Shown here one piece after another: positions 17,379 through 25,724 of a stretch of 64,000 nt of DNA (the first letter of the stretch is position 1; each line of letters opens with the position of its first letter). The position numbers and the translations under genes are program-made. This DNA comes from Verrucomicrobiales bacterium (GTDB lineage: Bacteria > Verrucomicrobiota > Verrucomicrobiia > Limisphaerales > UBA9464), in assembly GCA_027488845.1 (NCBI GenBank), contig JAIYBC010000047.1:62001-126000 (forward strand), written 5' to 3'. The notes below the pieces were generated by a model, which searched no databases, was not told the origin of the DNA, and worked only from the letters and a program-made list of their open reading frames with translations.

Positions 17379-18638
17379 CTAGGCCGGAAGGAAGAGGGTG
17401 AAGGCCGTGCCGCGTCCGGGTTGGGTGCGCAGGTGGGCGGCACCTCCCGACTCGATGATCGCCTGGCGCACGACGGTGAGGCCGAGGCCCGTCCCGTGTT
17501 GCTCATCCTTGGTGGTGACGATCCCGTGGAAGAGCTTCGGAAGGACGTCGGGCGAAATGCCGGGACCGTTGTCCCGCACGGCCACGGCGACCAGCGGCGC
17601 ACGGTTCAGGAAGGTCTCGCGTCCGAGGAACATCCCCGGCGAACGCAGGTTGAGGCTGTCGAGGTCCACCGGCTCCAGCAGCGCCCAGGCGTCGACTTCC
17701 ACGCGATGGGGTTCGTCGGTCGACTGCAGCGCGTTGACGCCGAGGTTGACCAGGATACGGAGCAGTTCGGGTGGGCCGATGCGTACCCTGAGGCCTTCGG
17801 CGACCGGACGGACGATGAGATGGTTGCCGCGGTGGGACGGGTGTGCGCGGAGGATCTGGGTCAGGTCGTCGAACACCTTGCCGAGGTCGGCGCCCTGGTT
17901 GCGGTTGCCCCGAAGGTAGCGCACCGAACGATGGGAAAGCTCTCCGCAGTAGGTCGCCTGCCTCCAGAGCTGTTCGGTCCGCTCACGCCAGTTGTTGAGG
18001 TGTTCCGGGGAGACGTGGATCGAGATCGCGATCTCGTCCCGCAGCAGTTCGCTCATCCCCGCGAGGTAGGTCAGCGGGCCGTTGAGATCGTGGAGGATGC
18101 CCGCGTACATGTTTCGCTCCAGCGTCGCGGACTCGGCGGCGGCCAGCGAGCGACGGCTCTGTTCGGCCAACTGCTGGTCCTGGCGACGACGCTCCTCCCT
18201 CCGGCAGGTCTCGGCGACGGTCGCCCGCAGTTCGGCCACCTTGAACGGCTTGGTGACCAGCGCCGTGATGCCAAGCCGGATCGCCTGGGTGGCGATGTCC
18301 AGGTTGCCGTAGCCGGTCAAGAGGATCGCCGGGACGTTGGAATCCAGCGCCCTCAACTGGGTGAGGAACTCGATGCCGTCCATGCCCGGCATGCGGTAGT
18401 CGGTGAGCACCGCGGAGAACAGGTCGCGCCGGAACGAGGAAAGCGCCTCGGGGGCCGACGACGCCAGCGACACGTCGAACTCCCCTTCGAGGATCATGCG
18501 GATGGAATCCCTGACCGCCGAGTCGTCGTCGACGACCAGGACACGGTGCCTCTGGGCCGGGGGCTTCGGTTCGCGTCCTGGGTTCATTCTCGGTGCTGGG
18601 ACGTGATGCGGAGCCGGGATCGTTGCCGTGAGGTTCAT
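17379..18638 (-). CDS. Receiver-histidine kinase hybrid (PhcR/PhcQ-like)
   Basis: A 419-residue cytoplasmic protein with the receiver domain first: VLVVDDDSAVRDS near 33, phospho-acceptor Asp80 in VLTDYRMPGMDG, and Lys130 in VTKPF. After a helical linker comes a kinase module with the H-box ILHDLNGPLT (His183), an N-box around NLGVNALQ, DNGPGI and GTGLGLTVV. There is no TM segment and no DNA-binding output. A receiver joined to a kinase-like output is the unusual design described for PhcR of the Ralstonia Phc system. Its ATG overlaps the stop of the upstream receiver-kinase gene by four bases. It probably receives phosphate from the membrane kinase two genes upstream. Confidence 0.85.
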   Translation of the reverse strand: MNLTATIPAPHHVPAPRMNPGREPKPPAQRHRVLVVDDDSAVRDSIRMILEGEFDVSLASSAPEALSSFRRDLFSAVLTDYRMPGMDGIEFLTQLRALDSNVPAILLTGYGNLDIATQAIRLGITALVTKPFKVAELRATVAETCRREERRRQDQQLAEQSRRSLAAAESATLERNMYAGILHDLNGPLTYLAGMSELLRDEIAISIHVSPEHLNNWRERTEQLWRQATYCGELSHRSVRYLRGNRNQGADLGKVFDDLTQILRAHPSHRGNHLIVRPVAEGLRVRIGPPELLRILVNLGVNALQSTDEPHRVEVDAWALLEPVDLDSLNLRSPGMFLGRETFLNRAPLVAVAVRDNGPGISPDVLPKLFHGIVTTKDEQHGTGLGLTVVRQAIIESGGAAHLRTQPGRGTAFTLFLPA

Positions 18639-19909
18639 GGTTGCGACAGGAGGCGTTCCCAGAGACGTTCGTTGGTCATCACCCGGGCGAGGAAGTCGTT
18701 GCCCTTCTCAGGGTCCTCCACGACGGGCGGTTCCACGGGGATGTTGATCTGGAAGGACAGTCCGCCACCGGGAGCGGACTCGACCTGGATGCGGCCGCCG
18801 TGGTGGTAGACGAGGAAGTACACCGCCATCAGGCAGACGCCGAAGGTCTGGGGATCCCCGCTGCGCACGAAGAACGGATCGAAGACGGATCGGATCGCGT
18901 CGCTGGGCAGTCCGGGGCCGTTATCCGAGACCCGGATCTCGACCTCGGCCGCGCGACCCGGTTCCTGGGGAAGGTGGCGCGCCTTGCAGACGATGCGGCC
19001 GCCCTTCTGGAGGTTCGTGTACTGGTCCTTGAAGAGCAGCTCGAACAGCCGTTGGAAACGGCCGCCGTCGACCTTCAAGGGAGGCAGGTCGGCGGGAATG
19101 TCGTTCTGGATCTCGACCCCGAGGGAATCCAGCTCGGGCTTCTGCAGGGTTACGACCTGGTCGATCACCTCGCGCAGCCGGACGACGGAATCGAACTGGA
19201 AACCGCCGGGGCCGGCGTGCTTGGAGAGGTCGTCGAGCAGGTCCACGACCATGCTCACCCTCTGCTGCACCTTGCCGTGGAAGTCATGCCAGAAGGCCGG
19301 ATGCTGAAGCTGCCCGAGGTCGAGGCTCTCGCGCCCCAGCATCTCCGGGGCGAGGTCGAGGAAGGTGCGCACCGCGGACATCGCGTTGCGGACGTGATGC
19401 CCCAGTCCCGCGGCCAGGACGCCGAGGGAAAGCACACGGTCGGTGATCACCATGCGGTGCAGCGCGGAGAGCTTCTCCCGCAGCAGGGCGTCCCGCTCGC
19501 GCTGGACCATGAAGTATTCGAGGCCCCGGCGCAGCTCGCGCGACAGGGGCTCCATTTCCCATGGCTTGTCGAGGTAGCGGTAGATCGCACCGCGGTTCAC
19601 CGAGTCGATCGCCGCCTGCAGGTCGCTGTGCGCGGTGACGAGCATCCGGGTGATCCGCGGACGCAGCTGCCGGACGCGTTCGAGGAACTGGGCTCCCTTC
19701 ATGCCCGGCATCTGCTGGTCCGAGAGCACCAGGCCGATGTCGTCCAGGTGTTCGTGGAGGATCTTCAACCCCTCCTCGGCGTTTTCCGCGGTGTAGAAGC
19801 GGAACTCGTCCTCCAGCGCCTGCGGCAGCTGTCGAAGCGCGGCCACCTCGTCGTCGACGTAGAGGATGGCGAACCGGCGGTAGTCGTGGTTCGGCTCAGT
19901 TGCGGACAT
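18635..19909 (-). CDS. Receiver-histidine kinase hybrid (PhcQ/PhcR-like), second copy
   Basis: A 424-residue protein: receiver at about 13-125 with YVDDE, Asp64 in VLSDQQMPGMKG and Lys115 in YLDKPW; then a coiled segment (QRERDALLREKLSALHRMV) and a kinase core with the H-box GLGHHVRNAMSAVR (His171 or 172), and DNGPGLPS in the ATP-binding domain. It lacks membrane segments and a DNA-binding domain. The ATG at 19909 overlaps the end of the large sensor kinase by 14 bp; an upstream ATG at 19993 would overlap more and lacks support. With the next gene it makes two tandem receiver-kinase proteins of different H-box type, so they are unlikely to be a recent duplication. Confidence 0.85.
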   Translation of the reverse strand: MSATEPNHDYRRFAILYVDDEVAALRQLPQALEDEFRFYTAENAEEGLKILHEHLDDIGLVLSDQQMPGMKGAQFLERVRQLRPRITRMLVTAHSDLQAAIDSVNRGAIYRYLDKPWEMEPLSRELRRGLEYFMVQRERDALLREKLSALHRMVITDRVLSLGVLAAGLGHHVRNAMSAVRTFLDLAPEMLGRESLDLGQLQHPAFWHDFHGKVQQRVSMVVDLLDDLSKHAGPGGFQFDSVVRLREVIDQVVTLQKPELDSLGVEIQNDIPADLPPLKVDGGRFQRLFELLFKDQYTNLQKGGRIVCKARHLPQEPGRAAEVEIRVSDNGPGLPSDAIRSVFDPFFVRSGDPQTFGVCLMAVYFLVYHHGGRIQVESAPGGGLSFQINIPVEPPVVEDPEKGNDFLARVMTNERLWERLLSQP

Positions 19910-22700
19910 AGGATTTGTCGGATGTGTTATCGGCGAAGACAGGGGGGAACTCCAATGCAAACTCGGTGTACAGGCCGGGTTCCGTGGCGACACGGATGGC
20001 GCCGCCGAACTCGTTCATGATGCGGAAGCAGATGCTCAGGCCGAGTCCGGTGCCCTTGCCGACCTCCTTCGTCGTGAAGAAGGGGTCGAAGATCTTGCCG
20101 AGGACATCCGCCGGGATGCCGGTGCCGTTGTCGTGGATCCGCACGACGGTCATGCCGTCATGGACCCCGGCCCGGATCCGGATCTCCGGCGGCCCGGAGG
20201 TGCCGCCGGGCCGCGAGGCCAGCGCATCCAGGGCGTTCTGCAGGAGGTTGGTGAAGACCTGCAGCAGCTTCCCTGGATGCGCCTCCACCGCCAGCGAGTC
20301 CGGCACCTCGATGACGACCTCGACACGGTCCCGCAGTTCCGCCGACAGGAAACGGAGCGCGCTGTCGAGCACCGGTCGGACCTCGGTGCGCACCAGTCCG
20401 CCGGCGGCGCCGCCCTGGTGGCTGAACTTCCGCATGTCGGTGACGATCTTCACCACGCGGTCGATGCCGTCGGAGAGGTCCTTGAGGTTGATTTCGATCG
20501 GTCCGCGGCTTTCCGGAGGCAGCTTCGCGGCCTGCTTCTTCAGGGTGTAGACGGCGGTCTTGGCGAAGTTGAGCGGGTTGTTGATCTCGTGGAGTATGCC
20601 CGCGCTGAGACGTCCCAAGGACGCGAGCTTCTCGCTCTGGACCAGGTTCATCTCGGTCTCCTTCAGCTGCTCGATGGTGGACTCGAGCTTCCGGTTCTGC
20701 CAACCCAGCTCGCGTTGCAGACGGTGGTTCTGGGCGAGGTTCCGCACCCGCGCCGCGAGTTCCGCGGAGGAATACGGCTTGCACAGGAAGTCGTGTGCGC
20801 CCGCCGAGAGCGCCGCCAGCTTGGTCTCGTCGTCGGCCCGGGCCGTGAGCATGAGGAACGGGATGCTGCGCGTCTCGGGCCTCGCCTGGAGCTCGCGGCA
20901 CACCTGGATGCCGTTCTTCTCGGGCATCATCATGTCGCAGATGACGACCTCCGGCAGGTACTGGGAGGCCAGGGTCACCGCGGCGTTGCCATCCACCGCC
21001 TCGAGCACCTCGAACTCCGCCTCCAGATGGGTCCTCAGGAACACCAGCATGTCGGGCTCGTCGTCGGCGATCAGGATGCGGGGACCGGCAGGACGCGAGT
21101 CGGTCCGGGGAACATTGCGCCGGGTCTGGGACGATTCCCGCAGGTTCGGGATGCCCGGGAAGAGTTCCGCGCGGCGGTAGAGGGTCGAAAGCCATTCCCC
21201 ATCCGCGGCTGCGGGCTCTTCGGCCCGCGTCGCGACGGGCGCGGAATCCGCCGCAGCGTCGCCATTCTCCGGCGGTGACGAGTCCGCAGCCGACCCGGTT
21301 CCGGGTGCCGGCGCGGGGAGGCGGACGACGATGGACGTGCCCTTTCCGGGAGTGCTTTCGGCGGAGACGCCGCCGCCGTGGGCCTCGGTCAGGTCGCGCA
21401 CGAGCGAGAGGCCGATTCCCGCGCCCTGGTACTTGCGCTGGGCCGAGGCGTCGACCTGCCAGAAGCGCTCGAAGATGCGGGGCAGGTGGGAGGGATCGAT
21501 GCCGATGCCGGTGTCGGTGACCCGGATCACGATCCAGTCCTGCTCGCGTGCGGTGGAAAGAGTGACGGAGCCGTCCGCCGGCGTGAACTTGATGGCGTTG
21601 AAGACGAGGTTGAAGAGCACCCGCTCTAGCTGGTGGGTGTCGCCCTCGATCTCCGGCGCGTCCGGGGAAAGGCTGGAGAGGAGCCGGATGTTCTTCTCGG
21701 TGGCGGCGGGCTGCATGGCGGCCTGGATGCCCCGGATGAAGGTGGGGAGATGGAACCGCCGACGTTCCAGACGCAGGGTTCCGGCCTCGAGTCGGACGAG
21801 GTCGAGCAGGTCGTTGATGAGCTTGAGCAGCCGGAAACCGTGGGCCTGCATGGTCTCCACGGAGACGCGCAGGTCCGGTTCGCCGCGGATGGCGTCCGAG
21901 GAGCGGAGGCGGTCCAGCGGGGCGAGGATCAGGGTCAGCGGCGTGCGGAGTTCGTGGCTGATGTTGGCGAAGAAGTTCCGCTTCAGCTCGTCCAGCTCCT
22001 GGAGCCGCTTCAACGACACCTGGAGTTCGGCCCGGCTGGTTTCCAGCGAGCTGTTGGCCAGTTCCAGTTCCGCGGACTTCGCGGCCAGCGCCCCGTTCGC
22101 CGTCTCCAGTTCCCGGCGCTTTTCGTCGACGGCGATCATCGCCGCGTGCTCCGCCTTCCGCAGCCGGGTGTACATCGTGTTCCCCAGAACCACGATCAGG
22201 CCGGTCAACGAGATGAAGAACACGTTGTTGACGAAGATCGGGTCGAACGAGCCGATCGGCAGGCACGCCGCGAAATACATCAGCAACACCGCCACCGTCG
22301 CGACGATGCTCTGGAGCGTGTTCCAGCGAAGAAGGAGCCCGACCGCGAGGAGCACCAGGTTGAGTCCGGCGTAGTAGGTCGAATGGCTGCGGAGCGTCGC
22401 ATGGATGATCCAGGCCATGCATCCGGCGGGAACCATCGCCAGGGCCACCCCGAGGGCCCGGTGACGGCGGCGTCCCCACGGCGTGTAGATCAGGAGCCCG
22501 ACAAGCAACATCACGCCGCTGAAGGCGAAGCGCACCGCCAGGAAACGCCGCCATTGGCCGGCGTCGTACATGACCGCGTCCACGATCGAGCCCAAGGGGA
22601 GCACGATGCACGTGAGCACCACGCCGACCTTGATGCGTTGGAGGGCCGTCTGACGGTCGAACTCGTCGTAGCTGCGGAGGGTCTCGGACGGGGTCGCCAT
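19896..22700 (-). CDS. Six-TM sensor kinase with kinase-receiver-kinase architecture (PhcS-like)
   Basis: A 934-residue hybrid. The N-terminal 180 residues contain six hydrophobic helices (about 24-45, 57-74, 82-100, 111-125, 130-148, 158-176). A coiled coil (about 185-240) leads to a first kinase with His249 in NISHELRTPL, NLVFNAIKF, DTGIGID and GAGIGLSLV. A receiver follows (about 540-655) with Asp589 in VICDMMMPEKNG. A second kinase then has His704 in GILHEINNPLN and its own ATPase domain to the end. The ATG at 22700 is chosen because it gives a polar cytoplasmic N-terminus; the frame is open to 23000. It starts 17 bp after the methyltransferase stop. I infer that it senses a lipid-like or membrane-soluble signal, as PhcS does. 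Confidence 0.85.
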   Translation of the reverse strand: MATPSETLRSYDEFDRQTALQRIKVGVVLTCIVLPLGSIVDAVMYDAGQWRRFLAVRFAFSGVMLLVGLLIYTPWGRRRHRALGVALAMVPAGCMAWIIHATLRSHSTYYAGLNLVLLAVGLLLRWNTLQSIVATVAVLLMYFAACLPIGSFDPIFVNNVFFISLTGLIVVLGNTMYTRLRKAEHAAMIAVDEKRRELETANGALAAKSAELELANSSLETSRAELQVSLKRLQELDELKRNFFANISHELRTPLTLILAPLDRLRSSDAIRGEPDLRVSVETMQAHGFRLLKLINDLLDLVRLEAGTLRLERRRFHLPTFIRGIQAAMQPAATEKNIRLLSSLSPDAPEIEGDTHQLERVLFNLVFNAIKFTPADGSVTLSTAREQDWIVIRVTDTGIGIDPSHLPRIFERFWQVDASAQRKYQGAGIGLSLVRDLTEAHGGGVSAESTPGKGTSIVVRLPAPAPGTGSAADSSPPENGDAAADSAPVATRAEEPAAADGEWLSTLYRRAELFPGIPNLRESSQTRRNVPRTDSRPAGPRILIADDEPDMLVFLRTHLEAEFEVLEAVDGNAAVTLASQYLPEVVICDMMMPEKNGIQVCRELQARPETRSIPFLMLTARADDETKLAALSAGAHDFLCKPYSSAELAARVRNLAQNHRLQRELGWQNRKLESTIEQLKETEMNLVQSEKLASLGRLSAGILHEINNPLNFAKTAVYTLKKQAAKLPPESRGPIEINLKDLSDGIDRVVKIVTDMRKFSHQGGAAGGLVRTEVRPVLDSALRFLSAELRDRVEVVIEVPDSLAVEAHPGKLLQVFTNLLQNALDALASRPGGTSGPPEIRIRAGVHDGMTVVRIHDNGTGIPADVLGKIFDPFFTTKEVGKGTGLGLSICFRIMNEFGGAIRVATEPGLYTEFALEFPPVFADNTSDKSYVRN

Positions 22701-22717
22701 GAGGGGGTGGCGGCCCG

Positions 22718-24151
22718 TCAGGCCGGCTTCCGGATCTCGAGGAAGAGGTTCACGCCCGTGGGATCGGCGCCGACACGCGCGCAACCGGGAGGTACGCCGG
22801 CGGGAACCAGCCGTTCCATGGCGGCGCGGTCGCGGTAGATGAGATGCCACTCGAGAAGGAAGTCCATCGAGTGACGGAACGGCTTCGAGGCGTCGACGTT
22901 GGTCACCACCATCAGGCCGCCGGGCGCGAGCAGGTGGTAGAACAGCTCGTTGAGACGCCGGCAGATCCGGTCGGAGACGTAGTCGAAGAGCCCCGCGCAA
23001 TAGACGAGGTCGTACTGCCGCACCGCCGATGTCCCGCTGATCTTGCCGGCTTCCTTGAGCAGTTGGTTGATCGACTTCTCGGCGAGGTTGATCACGGACC
23101 GGCGTCCATGGGTGGACCTCACCTCCGAGAGGGATGTCCGGGTGAAGTCGAGGGTCTGGGGGTTGAAGTCGAAGAGCTGGAAGTCCGCCATGTCGGAGGC
23201 GGCGTCCTCGGCGAGGAACTCACGCACCTCCCGCGCCGGACCGCAGCCGAGGTTGAGCACCTGCAGGCGTCGTCCGGCCTCGAGGGTCCGTCGCGATTCC
23301 CCGGCAAGGCAGCTCTTCAGGTACTTGATCCGGTTCCGGTGCGCCATCGCCGGCGGGTTCTGGAGGAAACAGACGTTGACCAGCTTGGCGAACATCGTCG
23401 CGCCCTCGTGGGGATCGCGGAGGATCATGTTCACCATCTCGTAGTCCCCGGCGTAGCCCAGCGGCTTCTGGTAGGTCCGGTACACGAACGGCGAGCACAG
23501 CACCAATGGATGGAGCTGCCGACGGGCGTAGGCCCGGTGGGCGGGTCTCGAGTCCTCCTCGACCTTGTCCGCCACCTGGTCGAAATGGGTCATCCAACCC
23601 TCGATCTCGGGCAACATGCGGGATTCCAGCTCGAGCAGGACCTCCCTCTCCATGTCCACCCGGCTGCCCGAGGCCTCGGATCGGACGCCCAGCTCGACCT
23701 GGTCCAACCACCGCCGCAGGTCCAGGAGCAGCGTCTGGAAGTCCGCGACCGCCACCTTGAAATCCGGCAGTACCGCCCGGATCTTCGCCCACTCGGCCAT
23801 GAACTCCGAGAAGTCCGACCGAAGCCGGTCCGGCTGCGAGATGGGGGAGAACAGGTCGATCTCCAGCCACGCCTCCTCGAGCGTGGCCTCGCAGACGATC
23901 ATGATCCCGGCATTGACGATGTTCGAGACCACCGCCCGCCCGTTGTAGGCGAGACGTTCGCCGATACTGATGCGGAACTCGCTCAGGACCTCGGACAGCT
24001 GGAGGATGCTGAACGGGTTGTAGACCTCGAAGACGACGGTGTAGCGGGTCAACCGGACGGGTGTGGCCCGGATCTCGGCGCCCTGGCTGTTGCGACAGGA
24101 GATCAGCGTCTCCCTCTCGCCAAAGCTGCTCAACAATCCGGGGGGCGTCAT
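22718..24151 (-). CDS. SAM-dependent methyltransferase, PhcB-like signal synthase
   Basis: A 477-residue protein. The C-terminal two thirds form a class I methyltransferase: motif I LNLGCGPAREV at 299-309, an acidic FQLFDFNPQ at 325-332, YDLVYCAGLFDYV at 380-392 and a late LAPGGLMVVTN. A conserved-looking segment HPLVLCSPFVYRTYQKPLG (about 214-232) precedes it. I recognise it as typical of the family annotated as 3-hydroxypalmitate methyl ester synthase (PhcB), which methylates 3-hydroxy fatty acids to make a quorum-sensing signal. The N-terminal 100 residues look like a beta-barrel domain, possibly PilZ-like, without clear c-di-GMP residues. First gene of a four-gene kinase operon. Substrate inferred, not shown. 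Confidence 0.75.
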   Translation of the reverse strand: MTPPGLLSSFGERETLISCRNSQGAEIRATPVRLTRYTVVFEVYNPFSILQLSEVLSEFRISIGERLAYNGRAVVSNIVNAGIMIVCEATLEEAWLEIDLFSPISQPDRLRSDFSEFMAEWAKIRAVLPDFKVAVADFQTLLLDLRRWLDQVELGVRSEASGSRVDMEREVLLELESRMLPEIEGWMTHFDQVADKVEEDSRPAHRAYARRQLHPLVLCSPFVYRTYQKPLGYAGDYEMVNMILRDPHEGATMFAKLVNVCFLQNPPAMAHRNRIKYLKSCLAGESRRTLEAGRRLQVLNLGCGPAREVREFLAEDAASDMADFQLFDFNPQTLDFTRTSLSEVRSTHGRRSVINLAEKSINQLLKEAGKISGTSAVRQYDLVYCAGLFDYVSDRICRRLNELFYHLLAPGGLMVVTNVDASKPFRHSMDFLLEWHLIYRDRAAMERLVPAGVPPGCARVGADPTGVNLFLEIRKPA

Positions 24152-24381
24152 GGGGTTCTGGGGTTCCGACTCAAGGGTTCAAGTCTTGTCCCATCCTGAC
24201 CGATTCGCGACTTGGCACCTTCGAAACCCAACTGGAGGGGTGACAAAGGCACTCTGCAGCTCTATCCACGTGCCGAGCTTAACTCCTGCAATTCACCTGC
24301 ATGCAAGACCCATCGTGCAATTGCAGGATTTAACCTAAAGTCTCCGGCCCGGATACCGATCCAACCGGGCAGCTTCCCGCC
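24152..24381. promoter_or_regulatory. Divergent regulatory region with a 9-bp inverted repeat
   Basis: The 230-bp gap separates the minus-strand methyltransferase/kinase operon from the plus-strand FadL-type gene and must hold both promoters. It is less GC-rich than the flanking genes. A perfect inverted repeat CCTGCAATT (24285-24293) / AATTGCAGG (24319-24327) with a 25-base spacer is the only clear structure. It lies 55-97 bp before the FadL start and could be an operator. It has no T-run, so it is not a standard terminator. I cannot place -35/-10 boxes with confidence. Confidence 0.5.
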
Positions 24382-25632
24382 ATGGACTCCAGACTCCTCT
24401 CGAAAACGTCCTTCGCAACCGCCATCGCGTTCGCGCTTGGGAGTTCGGCGAATGCCGAAGGCTTCCGGAGCCCGACCCTGGGCGCTCAGGGCCTGGCTCT
24501 CACCGGCGGCCGCCGAGCCTTCATCGAGGATGCCTCCGCTTCCTGGCATCAGCCTGCGAATCTCACTGCATTGCAACGCTGGGAGGCTTCGGCGGAGGTC
24601 ACCCTTGTCCACCATCAGGTCGACTTCCAATCGGGGGTGGGACTCGGCTCGGCCTCGACGGTGGATCCCTGGAAGTTCCTGCCATCGGTCTTCGCCGGCG
24701 GTCCCGTGGCGGACCGGGTGGCCCTCGGGCTCGCGGTGACGGCACCCTACGGTCTTGGCATCAATTGGGACCGGAACGGCGCCTTCCGCTACACCGCTCC
24801 CTACGAGACCGCCCTCCAGACTCTCAACGTCGGTCCATCGATCGCCTACAAGGTTTCCGACCAGCTCTCGATCTCCGCGGGTCTGGACGTGCTTTGGGGT
24901 GAACTGAAGTTCCGGCAATCCGTGCCTTGGGGACTGCTGTCCGGTGGCCTGCCGCTTCCCGACGGCAATGTCGCCGCCGCCGGCGACGGAATCGCCTTCG
25001 GGGGCAACGTCTCCGCCACCTGGGAATTCCGTCCCGGCACCCGGGTCGCCGTGGGGGTCAAGATCCCCACGGAACTGAACATGGACGGCCGTTTGGAGGC
25101 TTCCCAAGTCCCGCTCGCCGGGGACATCGGCTTCAACTTCGGCACCGCCTTGGCGACCCCGACCATCGTCACGTTCGGGATCGGACACCGTTGCTCCGAG
25201 CGGTTCCGCGTCCAGGCGGACCTCGAATGGATCCAGTTCTCCCGCTTCGAGACCCTGCCGATCCGCGTCGACGCCCCGCCCGGCGTCGCGTTGCCGGGAC
25301 TCGGCGACATCCGTCAGGACTGGCGGGACACCGTCACCGCGGGAATCTCCGGCGAATGGAGGTTCTCGGACCAGTGGAGCCTGCGCGGCGGCTACCAGTA
25401 CTTCATGACACCCGTTCCGGAGGCGACGCTCTCGCCCCTGATCCCGGATGCGAACCAGAACGTGGTCTCGGCGGGCATCTCTTGGCGGAACGGCAACCAC
25501 CGGGTGGACGCCTCCTACGCCCGCGTCTTCTACGAGGACCGCACCAGCATCGCGAACCAGAACGCCGCCTACATCGGGAGCTACTCGATGGACGTGCATC
25601 TGGTCTCCGCAGCCTACGGTTACTCCTTTTGA
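24382..25632 (+). CDS. Outer-membrane lipid channel, OmpP1/FadL/TodX family
   Basis: A 416-residue beta-barrel protein with a signal peptide cleaved around ANA-EG (residue 25). The mature N-terminus GFRSPTLGAQGLALTGGRRAFIEDASASWHQPANL matches the FadL hatch, including the conserved alternation of Gly, Ala, Asp and Asn-Pro features. Alternating-strand patterns continue to an aromatic C-terminus (YGYSF), as outer-membrane barrels require. FadL proteins take up long-chain fatty acids or other hydrophobic compounds. It is divergent from the PhcB-like methyltransferase, suggesting that the channel handles the same type of lipid. Substrate inferred. Confidence 0.88.
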   Translation: MDSRLLSKTSFATAIAFALGSSANAEGFRSPTLGAQGLALTGGRRAFIEDASASWHQPANLTALQRWEASAEVTLVHHQVDFQSGVGLGSASTVDPWKFLPSVFAGGPVADRVALGLAVTAPYGLGINWDRNGAFRYTAPYETALQTLNVGPSIAYKVSDQLSISAGLDVLWGELKFRQSVPWGLLSGGLPLPDGNVAAAGDGIAFGGNVSATWEFRPGTRVAVGVKIPTELNMDGRLEASQVPLAGDIGFNFGTALATPTIVTFGIGHRCSERFRVQADLEWIQFSRFETLPIRVDAPPGVALPGLGDIRQDWRDTVTAGISGEWRFSDQWSLRGGYQYFMTPVPEATLSPLIPDANQNVVSAGISWRNGNHRVDASYARVFYEDRTSIANQNAAYIGSYSMDVHLVSAAYGYSF

Positions 25633-25724
25633 CGGAGGCTTGCGGCGGCCGCCGGCCCCGATTCCTCGTCCCACAACGGAATAACCGTTGATCCGCTCTC
25701 GGCGGCGCGGGTAACTCTTTGGGC

